NCBI RefSeq assembly: GCF_001500125.1
Contig: NZ_LQIV01000005.1
Coordinates: 62,001-126,000 of the forward strand
Direction: 5' to 3'
Length of the DNA: 64,000 bases
DNA from: Mycobacterium sp. IS-1742
GTDB lineage: Bacteria; Actinomycetota; Actinomycetes; Mycobacteriales; Mycobacteriaceae
Both the position numbers and the translations under genes were made by a program. Below the pieces are notes generated by a model, which had not been told where the DNA came from, did not search any database, and worked only from the letters and a program-made list of their open reading frames with translations. Positions 51,901 to 61,475 of this stretch are shown one piece after another (positions within the stretch are counted from its first letter, which is position 1; every line of letters begins with the position of its first letter).

Positions 51901-52733
51901 CCGGGGCCGACGCGGACCTCGTCACCCACGCCCACCGTGCCGGTGCCCACGACTTCGGCGTAGAGCCCCGCGCACGGAAGCAGCCCCCCGAAATCCGGCG
52001 CCTCGACCCGGTTGTGTTCGAGCACGTAACGGACCGACTGCGGGGACCGGCCGAGGGGCCCGTGCTCGAGCGTCGGCACCGCACAGCGCGGCGTGGGCAT
52101 GGTGCCGCGCACCGCCGCCTCGCCGAGACGCAGCGTGACGCCGACCCAGTCGTTCTCGACGAAAGGCGGGCAACCGGGCGGCGTCTCGATGATGACGTTG
52201 GGCCGGTAACGCAACGCTTCGGCCTCCCCGAGACCGATCGCGTCGAGTGTCGCGGTGGTGATCAGGTGCACCGGCGAGTGGTCGACGAAGGCGCCGCCCG
52301 GGGTGCCCTGAGCGATCTCCAGCAGCGCGGCCTCGATCTCGGCGTCGAGGCCGTGGGTCAGCACGTCCATCGGGTCGGACCGTTCGACCACCGCGCCTGC
52401 GGAGCGCTCGTCGGCCACGTGAACACCGCGGCCGGTCAGCTCGGACACCGGTCCGGCCGATTCGCCGACGGGTACGGTCTGCCCGCCGGGCAGCGTCACC
52501 GAGACCCCGTCGGCCTCCGTCCTCGCGGAGCACTGCAGCAGCCGGCGCCACAGGCGGGGGTTCTTGGCGGTGGCGACCCGGCCGGTCTCGTCGTCGATGT
52601 AGGCGTAGCGGCGGTCGCCGGACACCCCGAGTGGCGTGAGTTCCAGGGACGCGCGCTGCTCACCGAGCATCGACTTCACCGGATAGCGGCGGAGCATGGA
52701 CACGCGACCGGCGGAATCACCCTCGACACTCAT
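51897..52733 (-). CDS. MOSC-domain protein (YcbX-like)
   Basis: 278 residues: N-terminal MOSC beta-barrel (LRRYPVKSMLGEQ, GVSGDRRYAYIDDETG) and C-terminal MOSC domain with YRPNVIIETP and the conserved Cys in MPTPRCAVPT. MOSC proteins carry sulfur or bind molybdenum cofactor. ATG overlaps the LysR stop as ATGA. Adjacent to a divergent molybdoenzyme gene, it may help mature or partner that enzyme. Confidence 0.88.
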   Translation of the reverse strand: MSVEGDSAGRVSMLRRYPVKSMLGEQRASLELTPLGVSGDRRYAYIDDETGRVATAKNPRLWRRLLQCSARTEADGVSVTLPGGQTVPVGESAGPVSELTGRGVHVADERSAGAVVERSDPMDVLTHGLDAEIEAALLEIAQGTPGGAFVDHSPVHLITTATLDAIGLGEAEALRYRPNVIIETPPGCPPFVENDWVGVTLRLGEAAVRGTMPTPRCAVPTLEHGPLGRSPQSVRYVLEHNRVEAPDFGGLLPCAGLYAEVVGTGTVGVGDEVRVGPG

Positions 52734-53668
52734 CGCTTGACGAGCTTACGGAACGCACCCTCCACCGCGTCGGCGATGCCGGCGTCGGCGGCGGCCGTCA
52801 GGAGCGCCTCGACGACGATCGAGGTGGGCTCGCGGGCCAGGGTGACCAGCCCGACGGTGGGGCCGGGCCCGCCGCCGGCCATCGGGCGGGCCGCGAACCC
52901 GGGCGGAACGCCGAACGCGTGCAGCCAGGCGTGCGAGGCGATCGTGCCGAGCCCGAGACCGGTGACATGCGAGTAGAGCGCGCCGACGGTGTCGGCCTCG
53001 ACCACCGGCGCGAAGCTGGCGCCGTCGGCGGCCATCTGGGTGTCGATGATCCGACGGTTGCGCATCTCGGGGGTGAGGGCGCACAGGCGCAGCGCGGCCG
53101 CCTGCGCCCACGCCACCTGTGCGTTGTCGGTGACCGGATCGTCGGCGGGGGCGAGCAGCACGTAGCGCTCGCGGTAGAGGCCGAACTGCCGGTACCCGGG
53201 CGGGATCTCCTCGTCGAGGTAGGTCAGTCCGGCGTCGATGTCGAAATCGGCCAGCCGACGGACGATCTCGCGGGACGACAGCGCCTCGACCCGGACCGCC
53301 GCGGCGGGATGGCTGTCGAGGAAACGCGCGGTCAGCAGCGGACTGACCGGCACCGAGGTGGGGATCGCGCCGATGCGCGCGGTGGTGGTCAGCCGGCCGC
53401 GCATGCGGTCGAGGTCGGCCAACAGCTCGTCACGTTCGGCGACGATGCGGCAGGCCCAGGCGATGACCCGGGTGCCTTCGTCGGTGAACCCTTCGAAGCG
53501 GCGGCCCCGGCGGACGATGACGACGCCGAGTTCGCGTTCGAGGCGCTGGATGGCCACCGACAGCGTCGGCTGGCTGACGTGGCACGCGGCCGCGGCGCGC
53601 CCGAAGTGCCGTTCCCTTGCCAGCGCGACCAGGTACTCGAGTTGTTGGATCAGCACGTTGCCGTGCAT
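52730..53668 (-). CDS. LysR-family regulator
   Basis: 312 residues from ATG 53668 (GAGG five bases upstream; GTG 53674 also in frame). N-terminal HTH with HFGRAAAACHVSQPTLSVAIQRLERELGVVIVRR, then a periplasmic-binding-fold effector domain. It is cotranscribed with the MOSC gene and divergent from the FdhF/YdeP-type gene, its likely target. Confidence 0.9.
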   Translation of the reverse strand: MHGNVLIQQLEYLVALARERHFGRAAAACHVSQPTLSVAIQRLERELGVVIVRRGRRFEGFTDEGTRVIAWACRIVAERDELLADLDRMRGRLTTTARIGAIPTSVPVSPLLTARFLDSHPAAAVRVEALSSREIVRRLADFDIDAGLTYLDEEIPPGYRQFGLYRERYVLLAPADDPVTDNAQVAWAQAAALRLCALTPEMRNRRIIDTQMAADGASFAPVVEADTVGALYSHVTGLGLGTIASHAWLHAFGVPPGFAARPMAGGGPGPTVGLVTLAREPTSIVVEALLTAAADAGIADAVEGAFRKLVKR

Positions 53669-53689
53669 GTGCACCTCACCGCCTGCTGT

Positions 53690-53706
53690 GATAGTCCGTG
53701 CCTATC
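53690..53706. promoter_or_regulatory. LysR-type operator
   Basis: GATAG-N7-CTATC is a perfect 5-bp dyad in the LysR/molybdoenzyme spacer, matching the LysR-type T-N11-A layout (inner ATAG-N7-CTAT). It lies upstream of the -35 box for the plus-strand gene, as expected for an activator. Confidence 0.55.
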
Positions 53707-53736
53707 GAAGCATTCGGGATCGCGAACACCAAACGC

Positions 53737-53765
53737 TTGGCCGGCGGCACACCGGCCCGTACGGT
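53737..53765 (+). promoter_or_regulatory. promoter for a leaderless molybdoenzyme transcript
   Basis: TTGGCC (53737-53742), 17-base spacer, TACGGT (53760-53765), then six bases to GTG 53772. No Shine-Dalgarno intervenes, so initiation on the first codon is likely. Confidence 0.5.
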
Positions 53766-53771
53766 CCACGC

Positions 53772-56084
53772 GTGACGCCTGCGAACACCACCCGGTACGA
53801 CTTCGACGAGAACGACGTGGTCGTCACCGGCGAAAAAGGCCATGCGGCAGGCATTCCCGCCGTCCTGGTGTCGCTGCGGCGCGGTGTGGAGCAGATGGGG
53901 GTGGCGCGCACCGCGCGCACACTGGCCCGGCTCAACCAGCGCGACGGGTTCGACTGCCCCGGCTGCGCGTGGCCCGAGACGCCCGGCCACCGCAAGCACG
54001 CCGAATTCTGCGAGAACGGCGCGAAGGCCGTGGCCGAAGAGGCGACGACGCGACGGGTGGGTCCGGACTTCTTCGCCGCCCACCCGGTGGCCGATCTACT
54101 CGAGCGCACCGAATACTGGCTCGGTCAGCAGGGCCGGCTCACCCATCCGATGGTGCTGCGCGACGGCGCCACCCACTACGAACCGATCGGCTGGGACGCC
54201 GCCTACGACCTGATCGCCACCGAACTGCGCGGGCTGGGCTCGCCCGACGAGGCCGCGTTCTACACCTCCGGACGGACGTCGAACGAAGCCGCGTTCGTCT
54301 ACCAGTTGCTGATCCGCAGCTTCGGCACCAACAACATGCCCGACTGCTCCAACATGTGCCATGAGTCGTCGGGCACCGCACTGCAGGAGAGCATCGGCAT
54401 CGGCAAGGGTTCGGTGTCGGTGCCCGACCTCGAGAACGCCGACCTGATCCTGATCGCCGGCCAGAACCCCGGTACCAATCATCCGCGCATGCTGTCCGTG
54501 CTGGAGAAGGCAAAAGCCCACGGCGCCAGGGTGATCGCGATCAACCCGCTGCCCGAGGCCGGCCTGCTGCGGTTCAAGGATCCGCAGAAGGTGCACGGGG
54601 TGGTGGGCGACGGCGTGGCGATCGCCGACGAACTGCTCCAGATCCGCATCGGCGGCGACCAGGCGCTGTTCCAGGGGCTGGCCAAACTCCTGCTCGACGC
54701 CGAGGACCGCCACCCCGGCGCCGTGCTGGACCGGGCGTTCATCGCCGACCACTGCGCGGGGTTCGAGGCCTACGCCGCACACATCCGCGCGCTCGACCTC
54801 GACACCGTGGTCGAGGCCACCGGGCTGTCGCGCAGGCAACTCGAGGACACCGCACGGGCGTTGATCGGATCGTCGAAGACGATCGTGTGCTGGGCCATGG
54901 GGTTGACCCAGCAGACCCACGGCGTGGCGACCATCCAGGACGCCACCAGTCTGCTTCTGCTGCAGGGCATGATCGGCAAACCCGGCGCCGGGGTGTGCCC
55001 GGTGCGCGGGCACTCCAACGTGCAGGGCGACCGGACGATGGGGATCTACGAGAAGGCTCCCGAGTCGTTCCTGGCCGCGCTCGACGCGGAGTTCGGGATC
55101 AGCACGCCGCGGGCGCACGGGCTGGACTCGGTCGACGCCATCCGCGCGATGCGCGACGGGCGGGTGCGCGTGTTCATGGCGATGGGCGGCAACTTCGTCT
55201 CCGCGACCCCCGACACCGCGGTTACCGAAGCGGCCCTGCGGAACTGCGCACTGACCGTGCAGGTCTCGACCAAACTCAACCGTTCACATCTGGTGACCGG
55301 GCGGACCGCGGTGATTCTGCCCTCACTGGGCCGCACCGACCGCGACATCCTCAACGGCCGCAAACAAGTTGTCACCGTTGAGGATTCGATGTCGGTCGTG
55401 CACATGTCGCGAGGTGGTCTGAAACCGCCGAGCGATCAGGTGCGCAGTGAGGTCGCGATCGTGTGCGAGCTGGCGCGGGCACTGCTGGGTCCCGCCCACC
55501 CGGTGCCGTGGGCGGAGTTCGCCTCCGACTACGACCGGATCCGCGATTCGATCGCCCGCGTGATCCCGGGATTCGCGGATTTCAACACCCGCGTGCGCCG
55601 ACCCGACGGATTCGTGTTGCCGCACCCGCCCCGCGACGAACGGCGCTTCGCGACCGCGACCGGCAAGGCGAACTTCGTCGTCAATCCTCTGCAGTGGGTA
55701 CCGGTTCCCGACGGCCGGCTGATCCTGCAGACGATGCGCAGCCACGACCAGTACAACACCACCATCTACGGCCTCGACGACCGGTACCGCGGCGTGAAAG
55801 GTGGCCGCCGCGTGGTGTTCTGCCATCCCGAGGACATCGCGGCGCACGGGTTCACCGCCGGTGACCGGGTGGATCTGGTCTCCGAATGGCCGACGCCGGG
55901 CGGGTCCGTCGAGGAGCGGGTGGCCGAGGACTTCCGGCTCGTGCCGTACCCGACCCCGCGGGGCAACGCGGCCGCGTACTACCCCGAGACCAACCCGCTG
56001 ATCCCGCTCGACCACGTCGCGCGCAAGTCGAACACGCCGGTGTCGAAGGCGGTGGTCATCCGGTTGCGGCACCGGCAGTCGTGA
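53772..56084 (+). CDS. FdhF/YdeP-type molybdopterin oxidoreductase
   Basis: 770 residues. It begins with a Cys-poor N-terminal segment (FDCPGCAWPE ... AEFCENGAK) in place of a full four-Cys iron-sulfur motif, then molybdopterin domains with TSGRTSNEAAFVYQ, MPDCSNMCHESSG (Cys at or near the Mo-ligand position), GQNPGTNHPRML, and a C-terminal guanine-dinucleotide-binding domain (QTMRSHDQYNTTIYG). M. tuberculosis Rv2900c and E. coli YdeP belong here; substrate is unresolved. LysR and MOSC genes are divergent. Confidence 0.9.
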   Translation: MTPANTTRYDFDENDVVVTGEKGHAAGIPAVLVSLRRGVEQMGVARTARTLARLNQRDGFDCPGCAWPETPGHRKHAEFCENGAKAVAEEATTRRVGPDFFAAHPVADLLERTEYWLGQQGRLTHPMVLRDGATHYEPIGWDAAYDLIATELRGLGSPDEAAFYTSGRTSNEAAFVYQLLIRSFGTNNMPDCSNMCHESSGTALQESIGIGKGSVSVPDLENADLILIAGQNPGTNHPRMLSVLEKAKAHGARVIAINPLPEAGLLRFKDPQKVHGVVGDGVAIADELLQIRIGGDQALFQGLAKLLLDAEDRHPGAVLDRAFIADHCAGFEAYAAHIRALDLDTVVEATGLSRRQLEDTARALIGSSKTIVCWAMGLTQQTHGVATIQDATSLLLLQGMIGKPGAGVCPVRGHSNVQGDRTMGIYEKAPESFLAALDAEFGISTPRAHGLDSVDAIRAMRDGRVRVFMAMGGNFVSATPDTAVTEAALRNCALTVQVSTKLNRSHLVTGRTAVILPSLGRTDRDILNGRKQVVTVEDSMSVVHMSRGGLKPPSDQVRSEVAIVCELARALLGPAHPVPWAEFASDYDRIRDSIARVIPGFADFNTRVRRPDGFVLPHPPRDERRFATATGKANFVVNPLQWVPVPDGRLILQTMRSHDQYNTTIYGLDDRYRGVKGGRRVVFCHPEDIAAHGFTAGDRVDLVSEWPTPGGSVEERVAEDFRLVPYPTPRGNAAAYYPETNPLIPLDHVARKSNTPVSKAVVIRLRHRQS

Positions 56085-56100
56085 CGACCGGCCGGAGTTC

Positions 56101-56820
56101 TCAGACCGCCGAACCGCCGCCGTCGACGTAGAGGGTCGATCCGGTCACGAAGGCGGCCCGCGGCGACGCCAAGAACAGCACCGCCTCGGCGATCTCCTCG
56201 GGGAGTGCGGTGCGGCCCAACGGCAGAGCCGCGGCGACCTCGTCGATGAACTCGCCCATGTCGGCGGTCCCCGGCGTCCGCGTCGGACCCGGCGAGACAC
56301 TGTTGACGCGAATACCGTTGGCGCCGAACTCCGCTGCCCAGGTGCGCGTGAGCGAGGCCAGGGCGGCCTTCGTGGCGCTGTAGACCGATGTGCCGGGAAA
56401 ACCCTTGTCGCCGGCCGGCGACGTGATGTTGACGATGGCGCCCCGTCCGCGTGCGACCATGCCCCTGGCGGCGGTGGCCACCAGGAAGTAGGCGCCGCGC
56501 ACGTTGGTGTCGAACATCGCCTCGAACGACGCCAGATCCTGGTCCAGCGTCGGCGCCACGGGGAACACCGCCGCGTTGTTGACCAGGATGTCGATCGGGC
56601 CGGCCTGTTCGGCGAGCTGCGTCACCGATGCCATGTCGCTGAGGTCGGCCCGGACGAACCGGGCCTTGCCGTCGAGCTCGTCGACGGCCCTGGCGCCGCG
56701 TTCGGCGTCGCGCCCCGAGATCACCACCCCGGCGCCGTGGTCGGCCAGGAGCCGCGCCGAGGCGAGGCCGATCCCGGACGTCCCGCCGGTCACCAGTGCG
56801 GTCTGGGATTCGAGTTCCAT
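56101..56820 (-). CDS. short-chain dehydrogenase/reductase
   Basis: 239 residues, classical SDR: TGGTSGIG near residue 11, NNAAVFP, ITSPAG, YSATK and VDGGGSAV at the end. SGRD after the second strand suggests NADP(H). ATG 56820. It ends 16 bases from the molybdoenzyme stop convergently; no substrate clue. Confidence 0.9.
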   Translation of the reverse strand: MELESQTALVTGGTSGIGLASARLLADHGAGVVISGRDAERGARAVDELDGKARFVRADLSDMASVTQLAEQAGPIDILVNNAAVFPVAPTLDQDLASFEAMFDTNVRGAYFLVATAARGMVARGRGAIVNITSPAGDKGFPGTSVYSATKAALASLTRTWAAEFGANGIRVNSVSPGPTRTPGTADMGEFIDEVAAALPLGRTALPEEIAEAVLFLASPRAAFVTGSTLYVDGGGSAV

Positions 56821-56865
56821 GTGAACTTCAAGCGCGCAGGCGCGAGAATCCTTCCCGGCGCACCG

Positions 56866-57819
56866 CTATCCCCAGGCGCTCGGATCGCCGCCGCCCGGCG
56901 GCGACAGCCGAGGCTTGAGCCGCACGGTCGGCATGGGCGGGGCCGGTAGACGGTGCACCGAGCCGCGATAACCCTCGACGTGTCCGAAGCGTTCGGACTC
57001 CGCCTGCCAGTCCGCCCGGAAGCCGATGACCTCGTCGTGGCTGCGGCCGACGAAGTTCCACCACATCACCAGCGGTTCACCGAAGGGAACCCCGCCCAGC
57101 AGCATCACCCGGGCCGGGCGGTCACCGGGGTTCGCCAGCGTCAGGTGGTCCACTCCCGGTGCGCGGTAACCCAACTCGGCGTGAGCCAGACGCGTGCCGT
57201 CGAGTACGACCGGACCGATGTCGACGAGCACGCCGTGCTCGAAGGCCGGCGCCACGTCGACGGTGAGTTCGGCACGCGGGTCCAGGACGAGTTCGGCGCC
57301 GACGAGCGGGCTGTGCACGGCGACCGGCGAGCTGTGGCCGGCCAATGCGCCGAGAAGCACCCGGGCCGACGCACCGCCGAGTCGCACCGGCGGGGGCACC
57401 GCGTGGTCGAAGCGGCGGGGCAGGTCGCGGGCCTGATCGGGCAGCGCCACCCACAGCTGGACACCGTGCAGTGTGGCGGTGGCCGCGGTGGACACCTCCG
57501 AGTGCGCGACACCGGACCCGGCCGTCATCAGGTTGAGTTCGCCCGGGCGGACCAGCGCCGACACGCCGCTGCTGTCGCGGTGTTCGATCTCGCCGTCGAA
57601 CAACCAGCTCACCGTCTGCAGGCCGGTGTGCGGATGGGGCGGCACGTCCATGCCGCCGGTGCGTCCGACGTCGTCCGGCCCGTAGTGGTCGATGAAGCAC
57701 CACGCGCCGATCAGCGAGCGCGCCCGTTGGGGCAGGGTGCGGCGCACCGTCATCGCCCGTGGCCCACCGAGGGGCACCGCGCGGCTGGTGATGACCTCGA
57801 TGCCCATGGCTTCCATCAT
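56866..57819 (-). CDS. pirin-family protein
   Basis: 317 residues, two cupin domains. The N-terminal one has the metal site of pirins: MDVPPHPHTGLQTVSWLFDGEIEHRDS and a GSGVAHSE motif with the further His and Glu ligands. Bacterial pirins can act as quercetin 2,3-dioxygenases or as modulators of metabolism; which is unknown here. ATG 57819 or 57816 both possible. Confidence 0.88.
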   Translation of the reverse strand: MMEAMGIEVITSRAVPLGGPRAMTVRRTLPQRARSLIGAWCFIDHYGPDDVGRTGGMDVPPHPHTGLQTVSWLFDGEIEHRDSSGVSALVRPGELNLMTAGSGVAHSEVSTAATATLHGVQLWVALPDQARDLPRRFDHAVPPPVRLGGASARVLLGALAGHSSPVAVHSPLVGAELVLDPRAELTVDVAPAFEHGVLVDIGPVVLDGTRLAHAELGYRAPGVDHLTLANPGDRPARVMLLGGVPFGEPLVMWWNFVGRSHDEVIGFRADWQAESERFGHVEGYRGSVHRLPAPPMPTVRLKPRLSPPGGGDPSAWG

Positions 57820-57836
57820 CGCCGCCCACCCCTGAA

Positions 57837-57866
57837 TTGGAACCGTTTGCGGAGCGCCGCTAAGTT
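57837..57866 (+). promoter_or_regulatory. promoter for the GH6 cellulase, leaderless
   Basis: TTGGAA (57837-57842), 18-base spacer, TAAGTT (57861-57866), then seven bases to GTG 57874. No ribosome-binding site is present, so the mRNA is probably leaderless. Confidence 0.5.
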
Positions 57867-57873
57867 CCCTGGG

Positions 57874-58869
57874 GTGATGTCCTCAGCTGCTGGTGCAGTC
57901 GCGCGGTGGGTCGCTCCTCTTCTGACGGTCGCAGCCGTCGCAGGCACCGGTGCTCTCGTCGCACCCGTGCCCACCGGCCCCGCTCCGGCGGTGCGCCTGG
58001 CCAGTGACGCGAACCCGTTGGTCGGAAGGCCGTTCTACGTCAACCCGGCCTCCAAGGCCAGCCGGGCCCTGCAGGGCAATGCGGATCCGCTGCTGGCCGC
58101 GGTCGCCAACACGCCCACGGCGTACTGGATGGACAACATCTCGACGCCGTCGATCGACGCGAAGTACATCGCCGACGCACAGGCCGCGGGCACCACACCG
58201 ATCCTCGCGCTGTACGGCATCCCCAATCGGGACTGCGGGAGCTACGCCGCGGGCGGGTTCGGCTCGGCCGGCGCGTACCGGGGGTGGGTCGACGGCGTCG
58301 CCGCGGCGATCGGCACCGGGCCCGCCGCGGTCGTCCTCGAACCCGACGCGCTGGCCATGATCGACTGCCTGTCGCCCGGCCAGCAGCAGGAACGCCTCGA
58401 CCTGATCCGCTACGCGGTCGAGACGCTGAGCCGCAATCCGGCGACCGGCGTGTACGTCGACGCCGGTCACCCGCGCTGGGTGGCCGCCGACGTGATGGCG
58501 GGCCGGCTGAACCAGGTCGGCATCGAGAAGGCGCGGGGCTTCAGCCTCAACACCGCCAACTTCTTCACCACCGAGGAGTCGGTCGGGTACGGCCAGGCGG
58601 TCTCGGGGATGACAGGCGGGAAGCCCTTCGTCATCGACACGTCGCGCAACGGCGCCGGACCGGTCGAGAACGACCCCCTGTACTGGTGCAATCCGAGTGG
58701 ACGGGCACTGGGCGTGGCGCCCACCACCAACACCGGGAACCCGCAGATCGACGCGTTCCTGTGGGTCAAGCGGCCCGGTGAGTCCGACGGTGCCTGCCGC
58801 GGAGCGCCCAGCGCGGGCACGTTCGTCAGTAGCTACGCCATCGACCTGGCGCGCAACGCGGGCTGGTGA
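57874..58869 (+). CDS. secreted GH6 endoglucanase/cellobiohydrolase (CelA1/Rv0062-type)
   Basis: 331 residues with a signal peptide (about 1-43). GH6 features: YGIPNRDCG with Asp120, the general acid Asp158 in VVLEPDALAMIDC, the DTSRNGAGP loop, CNPSGRALG and DAFLWVKRPGESDG. It cleaves beta-1,4-glucan with inversion. Mycobacteria degrade or remodel self-made or environmental cellulose with such enzymes. The GTG at 57874 is placed by a -10 box seven bases before; ATG 57877 is next. Confidence 0.92.
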   Translation: MMSSAAGAVARWVAPLLTVAAVAGTGALVAPVPTGPAPAVRLASDANPLVGRPFYVNPASKASRALQGNADPLLAAVANTPTAYWMDNISTPSIDAKYIADAQAAGTTPILALYGIPNRDCGSYAAGGFGSAGAYRGWVDGVAAAIGTGPAAVVLEPDALAMIDCLSPGQQQERLDLIRYAVETLSRNPATGVYVDAGHPRWVAADVMAGRLNQVGIEKARGFSLNTANFFTTEESVGYGQAVSGMTGGKPFVIDTSRNGAGPVENDPLYWCNPSGRALGVAPTTNTGNPQIDAFLWVKRPGESDGACRGAPSAGTFVSSYAIDLARNAGW

Positions 58870-58874
58870 CGGGA

Positions 58875-59558
58875 TCACCCGCTGGCGGGTGAACGGGTGC
58901 CGGGTGGGCGGACGTGAGCGGCCACCCACTGGGCGGCCAGCTTGACCAGCCCGGACTGCGGATACCGCACGTGCGCGTCGAAGTCCCGCCCCAACGAGCA
59001 CACCGGATCGTTGGTGTTGCACAGGTCGGCGGTGCGGGATCCGAAGACCGGGCTCAAGCGGGTCAGCGGCTGACCGACCCGCGCCGAGGGGTTGCCGAAG
59101 ACGGTGACGGCGGCGATGCGCGGCACCACGGCGGCAGGCAGGGGCGCGGCGTACCCGAGTCCGGCGACCGGGGACGTCGTGACGATGTCCATGACCGCGG
59201 CCCCCTGCGAGTAGCCTCCGAGCACCATCGTGGTGTCCGGACACTTCGCCGCGGTCGACTGGACCCGCAGGCTGGCGTCGGTGGCGCCGGCACCCACCTG
59301 CAGGAAGTCCCACGACGCCGGATATCTCACGGCGTAGGTGCCGACCGTCTGTCCTTTCACCATCGGGCGTAGCGCGTCGACCAGGGCCTTGCCGACCACC
59401 CCGATCCCGGGTGGCTCGTCGGTGCCGCGGGCGAAGATCACCTCGACGTCCGGACAGCGCGGAGCGGCCGACGCGGTCGGTGCGACGACCGTGGCGAAGA
59501 CGGCGAGAGCCGCTGCCGCGGCCAACCCCGTGCGGCGGGTCACCTTGTCGACGGTCAC
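58875..59558 (-). CDS. secreted cutinase-family esterase
   Basis: 227 residues: signal peptide ending ASA about residue 31, then a cutinase fold with Ser117 in GGYSQG, Asp184 in NTNDPVC and His196 in DAHVRY, and paired Cys for two disulfides. Mycobacterial cutinase-like proteins act as lipases or phospholipases on host or envelope lipids. GTG 59558 is preceded by GAGGAGAGG. Confidence 0.92.
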   Translation of the reverse strand: MTVDKVTRRTGLAAAAALAVFATVVAPTASAAPRCPDVEVIFARGTDEPPGIGVVGKALVDALRPMVKGQTVGTYAVRYPASWDFLQVGAGATDASLRVQSTAAKCPDTTMVLGGYSQGAAVMDIVTTSPVAGLGYAAPLPAAVVPRIAAVTVFGNPSARVGQPLTRLSPVFGSRTADLCNTNDPVCSLGRDFDAHVRYPQSGLVKLAAQWVAAHVRPPGTRSPASG

Positions 59559-59693
59559 GGCCTCTCCTCGACCGAATGCTGCGGTGGACGGAACGGTCGT
59601 CCTGTACCCAATCGTCCCACAAGTCACTCCAGTAACACCGCCGCGCTCCGTGCCGGCGAGGTCGGGCAGTCGTCGGGTGCGACGATGGACGTC

Positions 59694-61355
59694 ATGACCG
59701 CAACGCTCGTCGCGAAGAACGTGGCAGGCGGGTTCGCCCACCGCACCCTCTTCGAGGCCCTGGACCTGACCGTGGCGCCCGGTGATGTGGTCGGCGTCGT
59801 CGGCGCCAACGGGGCCGGAAAGAGCACACTCCTGCGGATCCTGGCGGGCGATCTCGACCCGCTCGACGGCATGGTGAGCCTCGCGCCGGCCGACGCGTTC
59901 GTCGGATGGCTGCCGCAGGAGCACGAACGGGTGCCCGGCGAGACCGTCGCCGCCTACATCGCCCGCCGCGCGGGCTGCACGGCGGCGACGCAGGCCATGG
60001 ACGCAGCGGCCGCCGCGCTGGCCGAGCCCGACGCGGCCTCACCCGCGGACCCCGCCGCCGCGTACTCCGCGGCGCTCGATCACTGGCTGGCCACCGGTGC
60101 GGCCGACCTCGACGAACGGCTGCCCGCCGTGCTGGCCGACCTGGGCCTCGACACCGACGCCGTGCGGCCGCACGAGACTCCGATGACCGCGCTGTCGGGT
60201 GGACAGGCGGCGCGGGTCGGGCTGGCCGCGCTCCTGGTGTCGCGGTTCGACGTGGTCCTGCTCGACGAGCCGACCAACGACCTCGACCTCGACGGGCTGG
60301 CGCGGCTGGAGCAGTTCGTCCGCGACCTGCGCGGCGGGGTGGTGCTGGTGAGTCACGATCGGGAGTTCCTGGCTCGCAGCGTGACCCACGTGCTCGAGCT
60401 GGACCTGGCTCAGAACACCACCACCGTCTTCGGCGGCGGGTACGAGAGTTACCTCGAAGAGCGCGAGGTCGGCCGCAGGCACCGGCGCGAGCAGTACGAG
60501 GAGTTCGCCGAGAAGAAGGCCGACCTGGTCGCCCGGGCCCGCGTGCAACGGGAATGGTCGAGCCAGGGTGTGCGCAACGCGATCCGCAAGGCGCCGGACA
60601 ACGACAAACTCCGGCGACGCGCGGCAGGTGAATCCAGCGAGAAGCAGGCGCAGAAGGTGCGTCAGATGGAGAGCCGGATCGCCCGGCTCGAGGAGGTCGC
60701 CGAACCGCGCAAGGAGTGGACGCTGCAGTTCACCATCGGCGCCGCGCCACGGTCGAGTTCGGTCGTCGCGACGCTGGACAACGCCGTCGTGCGCCAGGGT
60801 GATCACGTGCTCGGACCCGTAACGCTGCAGGTCGATGCCGGCGAGCGGATCGGGATCACCGGGCCCAACGGCGCGGGCAAGTCGACGCTGCTGCGGCTTC
60901 TGCTCGGACGCCGCAGGCCCGACGAGGGGCGCGCGAGCGTCGGTGCCAACGTCGCCATCGGGGAGATCGAGCAGGCGCGCGCCGATTTCACCGGTCCGGA
61001 GCGACTCGTCGACCGCTTCGAACAGCGGGTGCCGGGCTGGACCACCGCCGACGTGCGCACCCTGCTGGCGAAATTCGGTCTGCGCGCCGACCACGTGGAG
61101 CGCCCGGTGGACGACCTGTCGCCCGGGGAGCGCACCCGCGCGGGCATGGCGTTGCTGCAGGCACGCGGCACCAATGTGCTGGTGCTCGACGAGCCGACGA
61201 ACCACCTGGACCTGCCGGCGATCGAGCAGCTCGAACAAGCCCTCGACACCTACGACGGCGCGTTGCTGCTCGTGACGCACGACCGCCGGATGCTGCAGAA
61301 CGTCCGTCTGGACCGCACCTGGCGGGTCGACCGCGGACGCGTCGTGGAGGTGTAG
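59694..61355 (+). CDS. ABC-F family ATPase
   Basis: 553 residues, two ATP-binding cassettes without membrane domain: GANGAGKST / LSGGQ / LLDEPTNDLDLD in the first and GPNGAGKST / LSPGERTR / LDEPTNHLD in the second, joined by a charged linker. ABC-F proteins work on the ribosome, some giving resistance to ribosome-targeting drugs; which group this belongs to cannot be told here. ATG 59694 is preferred to ATG 59685. Confidence 0.88.
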   Translation: MTATLVAKNVAGGFAHRTLFEALDLTVAPGDVVGVVGANGAGKSTLLRILAGDLDPLDGMVSLAPADAFVGWLPQEHERVPGETVAAYIARRAGCTAATQAMDAAAAALAEPDAASPADPAAAYSAALDHWLATGAADLDERLPAVLADLGLDTDAVRPHETPMTALSGGQAARVGLAALLVSRFDVVLLDEPTNDLDLDGLARLEQFVRDLRGGVVLVSHDREFLARSVTHVLELDLAQNTTTVFGGGYESYLEEREVGRRHRREQYEEFAEKKADLVARARVQREWSSQGVRNAIRKAPDNDKLRRRAAGESSEKQAQKVRQMESRIARLEEVAEPRKEWTLQFTIGAAPRSSSVVATLDNAVVRQGDHVLGPVTLQVDAGERIGITGPNGAGKSTLLRLLLGRRRPDEGRASVGANVAIGEIEQARADFTGPERLVDRFEQRVPGWTTADVRTLLAKFGLRADHVERPVDDLSPGERTRAGMALLQARGTNVLVLDEPTNHLDLPAIEQLEQALDTYDGALLLVTHDRRMLQNVRLDRTWRVDRGRVVEV

Positions 61356-61475
61356 CGACGCCGCCGGCCGCTCTGTACGAGACGGTGACGGCGGTTCCTG
61401 GAAACTTTCGTCCCCGTCAATCGGTCATTACGCTCGAAGAATCGGTCGACGGTGCGGACAGGACGGGAGCCGGTG

